NCBI GenBank assembly: GCA_900066355.1
Contig: FMEL01000017.1
Coordinates: forward strand, 1,870-65,869
From: an uncultured Ruminococcus sp.
GTDB taxonomy: Bacteria > Bacillota > Clostridia > Lachnospirales > Lachnospiraceae
Reading direction: 5' to 3'
Length of the DNA: 64,000 nt
In this document: one piece after another, positions 63,164 to 64,000 of the stretch
Position numbering within the stretch: the first letter of the stretch is position 1
How the letters are laid out: each line of letters begins with the position of its first letter
The notes under the pieces: generated by a model
The model's database searches: none
What the model was told of the DNA's origin: nothing
The model's input: the letters and a program-made list of their open reading frames with translations, nothing else
Made by a program: the position numbers and the translations under genes

Positions 63164-63619
63164 TTATTTGTCTGAGTTCTGTTGCTGCATTTTGAATGCA
63201 TTTTTTGCATTTTCCATCAGTTTCCGGTTCAAAAATTCCAGCTGCTCTTCCTCTTCTTTGGAAAAACCATGGAAAAGCTCTGTACGGAATGTCTCCTTTA
63301 TCGTATCAATCTCATTCGTGATTGGAATTGCATCCGGAAGCAGCTCAAGATGAATCCTTCGCCGGTCATTTTCATCCGGAATCCGTTTCAGTAAAGATTT
63401 TTGAATCAGCAGTTCTACAGCCTGAGAGACATTTCCCTTGGAAAGCATCCGTAGTTCTACGATGTCAGCAGCTGTGTCACGACCCGGATTATTATAGAGA
63501 AAACTGATGATCGTTGTCTCAATCAATGTCAGCTTATGCCGTCTGCATATTTCTTTCAGCATACATTCGTACAGTTTGTTCAGTTGCCGGAATTGTACAA
63601 GAAAATGGGTTGAATTCAT
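63164..63619 (-). CDS. MarR-family repressor
   Basis: A 151-residue winged-helix regulator (DIVELRMLSKGNVSQAVELLIQK, wing IPDENDRRRIHLEL). It probably represses itself and the MATE gene. Inverted repeats at 63686-63720 lie in its promoter region. Confidence 0.87.
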   Translation of the reverse strand: MNSTHFLVQFRQLNKLYECMLKEICRRHKLTLIETTIISFLYNNPGRDTAADIVELRMLSKGNVSQAVELLIQKSLLKRIPDENDRRRIHLELLPDAIPITNEIDTIKETFRTELFHGFSKEEEEQLEFLNRKLMENAKNAFKMQQQNSDK

Positions 63620-63685
63620 TATCCAAAACTCCTTTTGTGTTCAGATACAGAATGATTCGATTGAGTTCAACCAAAATGTATCACA

Positions 63686-63720
63686 GAACAGTTTTAAATA
63701 AAACAGTTCTAAAAAGAACT
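63686..63720. promoter_or_regulatory. Inverted repeats upstream of the MarR gene
   Basis: GAACAGTTTTA-AAT-AAAACAGTTC is symmetrical apart from two central-arm As, and AGTTCT-AAAA-AGAACT follows directly. Both share the GTTC/GAAC core and are likely MarR operators. Confidence 0.5.
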
Positions 63721-63876
63721 TTTAATTGTAATCATACGCACAAAAAGAGATTTGTCAAGAATAATTTGAAAAATTGTGTTACAAAATTATAATAATAAAT
63801 TTATATTTATAATACGGAATACTCTTCAACTGTTAGAATAGTAAAAAAATGAACAAGCTGCATTAGGGAGGTCCGA

Positions 63877-64000
63877 ATGAAAAAAATATCTTTAAACAAG
63901 AATTGGCAGTTTGCCAAAGGAACCATAACAATGATGGAGTTAATGATGGGAGACGCAGGAAATATAGAAAATATTGATTTGCCCCATGATGCCATGATTT
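63877..64000 (+). CDS. GH2-type glycosidase, N-terminal part only
   Basis: Forty-one codons before the window ends: MKKISLNKNWQF and IDLPHDAMI are typical of the N-terminal sugar-binding domain of GH2 beta-galactosidases and relatives. AGGGAGG precedes the ATG. Specificity cannot be judged from this fragment. Confidence 0.7.
   Translation, partial: MKKISLNKNWQFAKGTITMMELMMGDAGNIENIDLPHDAMI

Noticed and set aside
1..64000. CRISPR arrays and tRNA/rRNA genes
   Set aside because: No regularly spaced direct repeats and no tRNA-like T-arm with cloverleaf context were noticed by reading; a covariance search was not possible.

Overview
The window looks like an accessory region of a low-to-mid-GC gut Firmicute, most likely a Lachnospiraceae-type Clostridium relative. 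The grounds are the Tn4451-type TnpW/TnpV/TnpX proteins, the Firmicute ICE backbone genes, AGGAGG ribosome binding sites, an agr-type cyclic-peptide quorum sensing cassette, a class I c-di-GMP riboswitch and the final chromosomal glycosidase genes. No rRNA, tRNA or CRISPR array was seen. The genus cannot be fixed from the sequence alone.

Layout. (1) 1-511 is the right end of a Tn4451-like mobilizable transposon, apparently inserted in a conjugative-element helicase gene whose 3' part continues to 2216; a large YodL/DUF4316-type ICE protein follows (2297-5035). (2) 5036-6235 holds a broken XRE gene, terminators and a class I c-di-GMP riboswitch. (3) 6236-9436 is an XRE regulator and a complete agr cassette in the unusual order response regulator, histidine kinase, AgrD, AgrB. 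(4) 9534-23716 is an NRPS locus that reads as a pyochelin/yersiniabactin/equibactin-like assembly line: type II thioesterase, Sfp-type PPTase, aryl-acid AMP ligase, ArCP-Cy-A(Cys)-[MT-like]-PCP, a fusion of thiazolinyl imide reductase with a methyltransferase, and docking-Cy-A(Cys)-PCP-TE. (5) After an IS66 scar, 24244-33840 carries an AraC regulator, a five-gene Opp/Nik-type importer and two ABC half-transporters of the exporter fold (YbtPQ/IrtAB-like). (6) 34016-49583 is an ICE/IME backbone: MobP-type relaxase and MobC with a candidate oriT, flavodoxin, S24 repressor, Y-family polymerase, small regulators, sigma-like factor, a highly structured non-coding stretch, PemK/MazF toxin and three tandem large serine recombinases. 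(7) 49671-54438 is a second element (truncated tyrosine integrase, CHC2 zinc-finger protein, VapE, DUF5348-like protein, MobV relaxase). (8) 54535-57738 has TnpV, a MarR-MATE pair and a wrecked TnpX gene. (9) 58010-64000 looks chromosomal: hydrolase, GH43 remnant, GH3 beta-glucosidase, MATE/MarR pair and the start of a GH2 gene.

Working together. The inferred product is an aryl-capped molecule built from two cysteines: the AMP ligase loads a hydroxybenzoate (salicylate favoured) on the ArCP, the two Cys modules condense and probably cyclise, the fusion protein would reduce and methylate one ring, and the TE releases it. The transporter block, sharing two sequence elements between its two operons, would take back the metal complex. 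The agr cassette lies just upstream of the biosynthetic genes on the same strand, so cell density may control production. Because the block sits between ICE backbone genes, it is plausibly ICE cargo, as equibactin is on ICESe2 of Streptococcus equi.

Main oddities: the first Cy domain has Ala where the first Asp of DxxxxD is expected; the release TE has a Cys nucleophile (GHCVGG); base composition drops sharply inside the first NRPS gene; the agrC-like gene needs a -1 frameshift that coincides with an AAATTTC heptamer.
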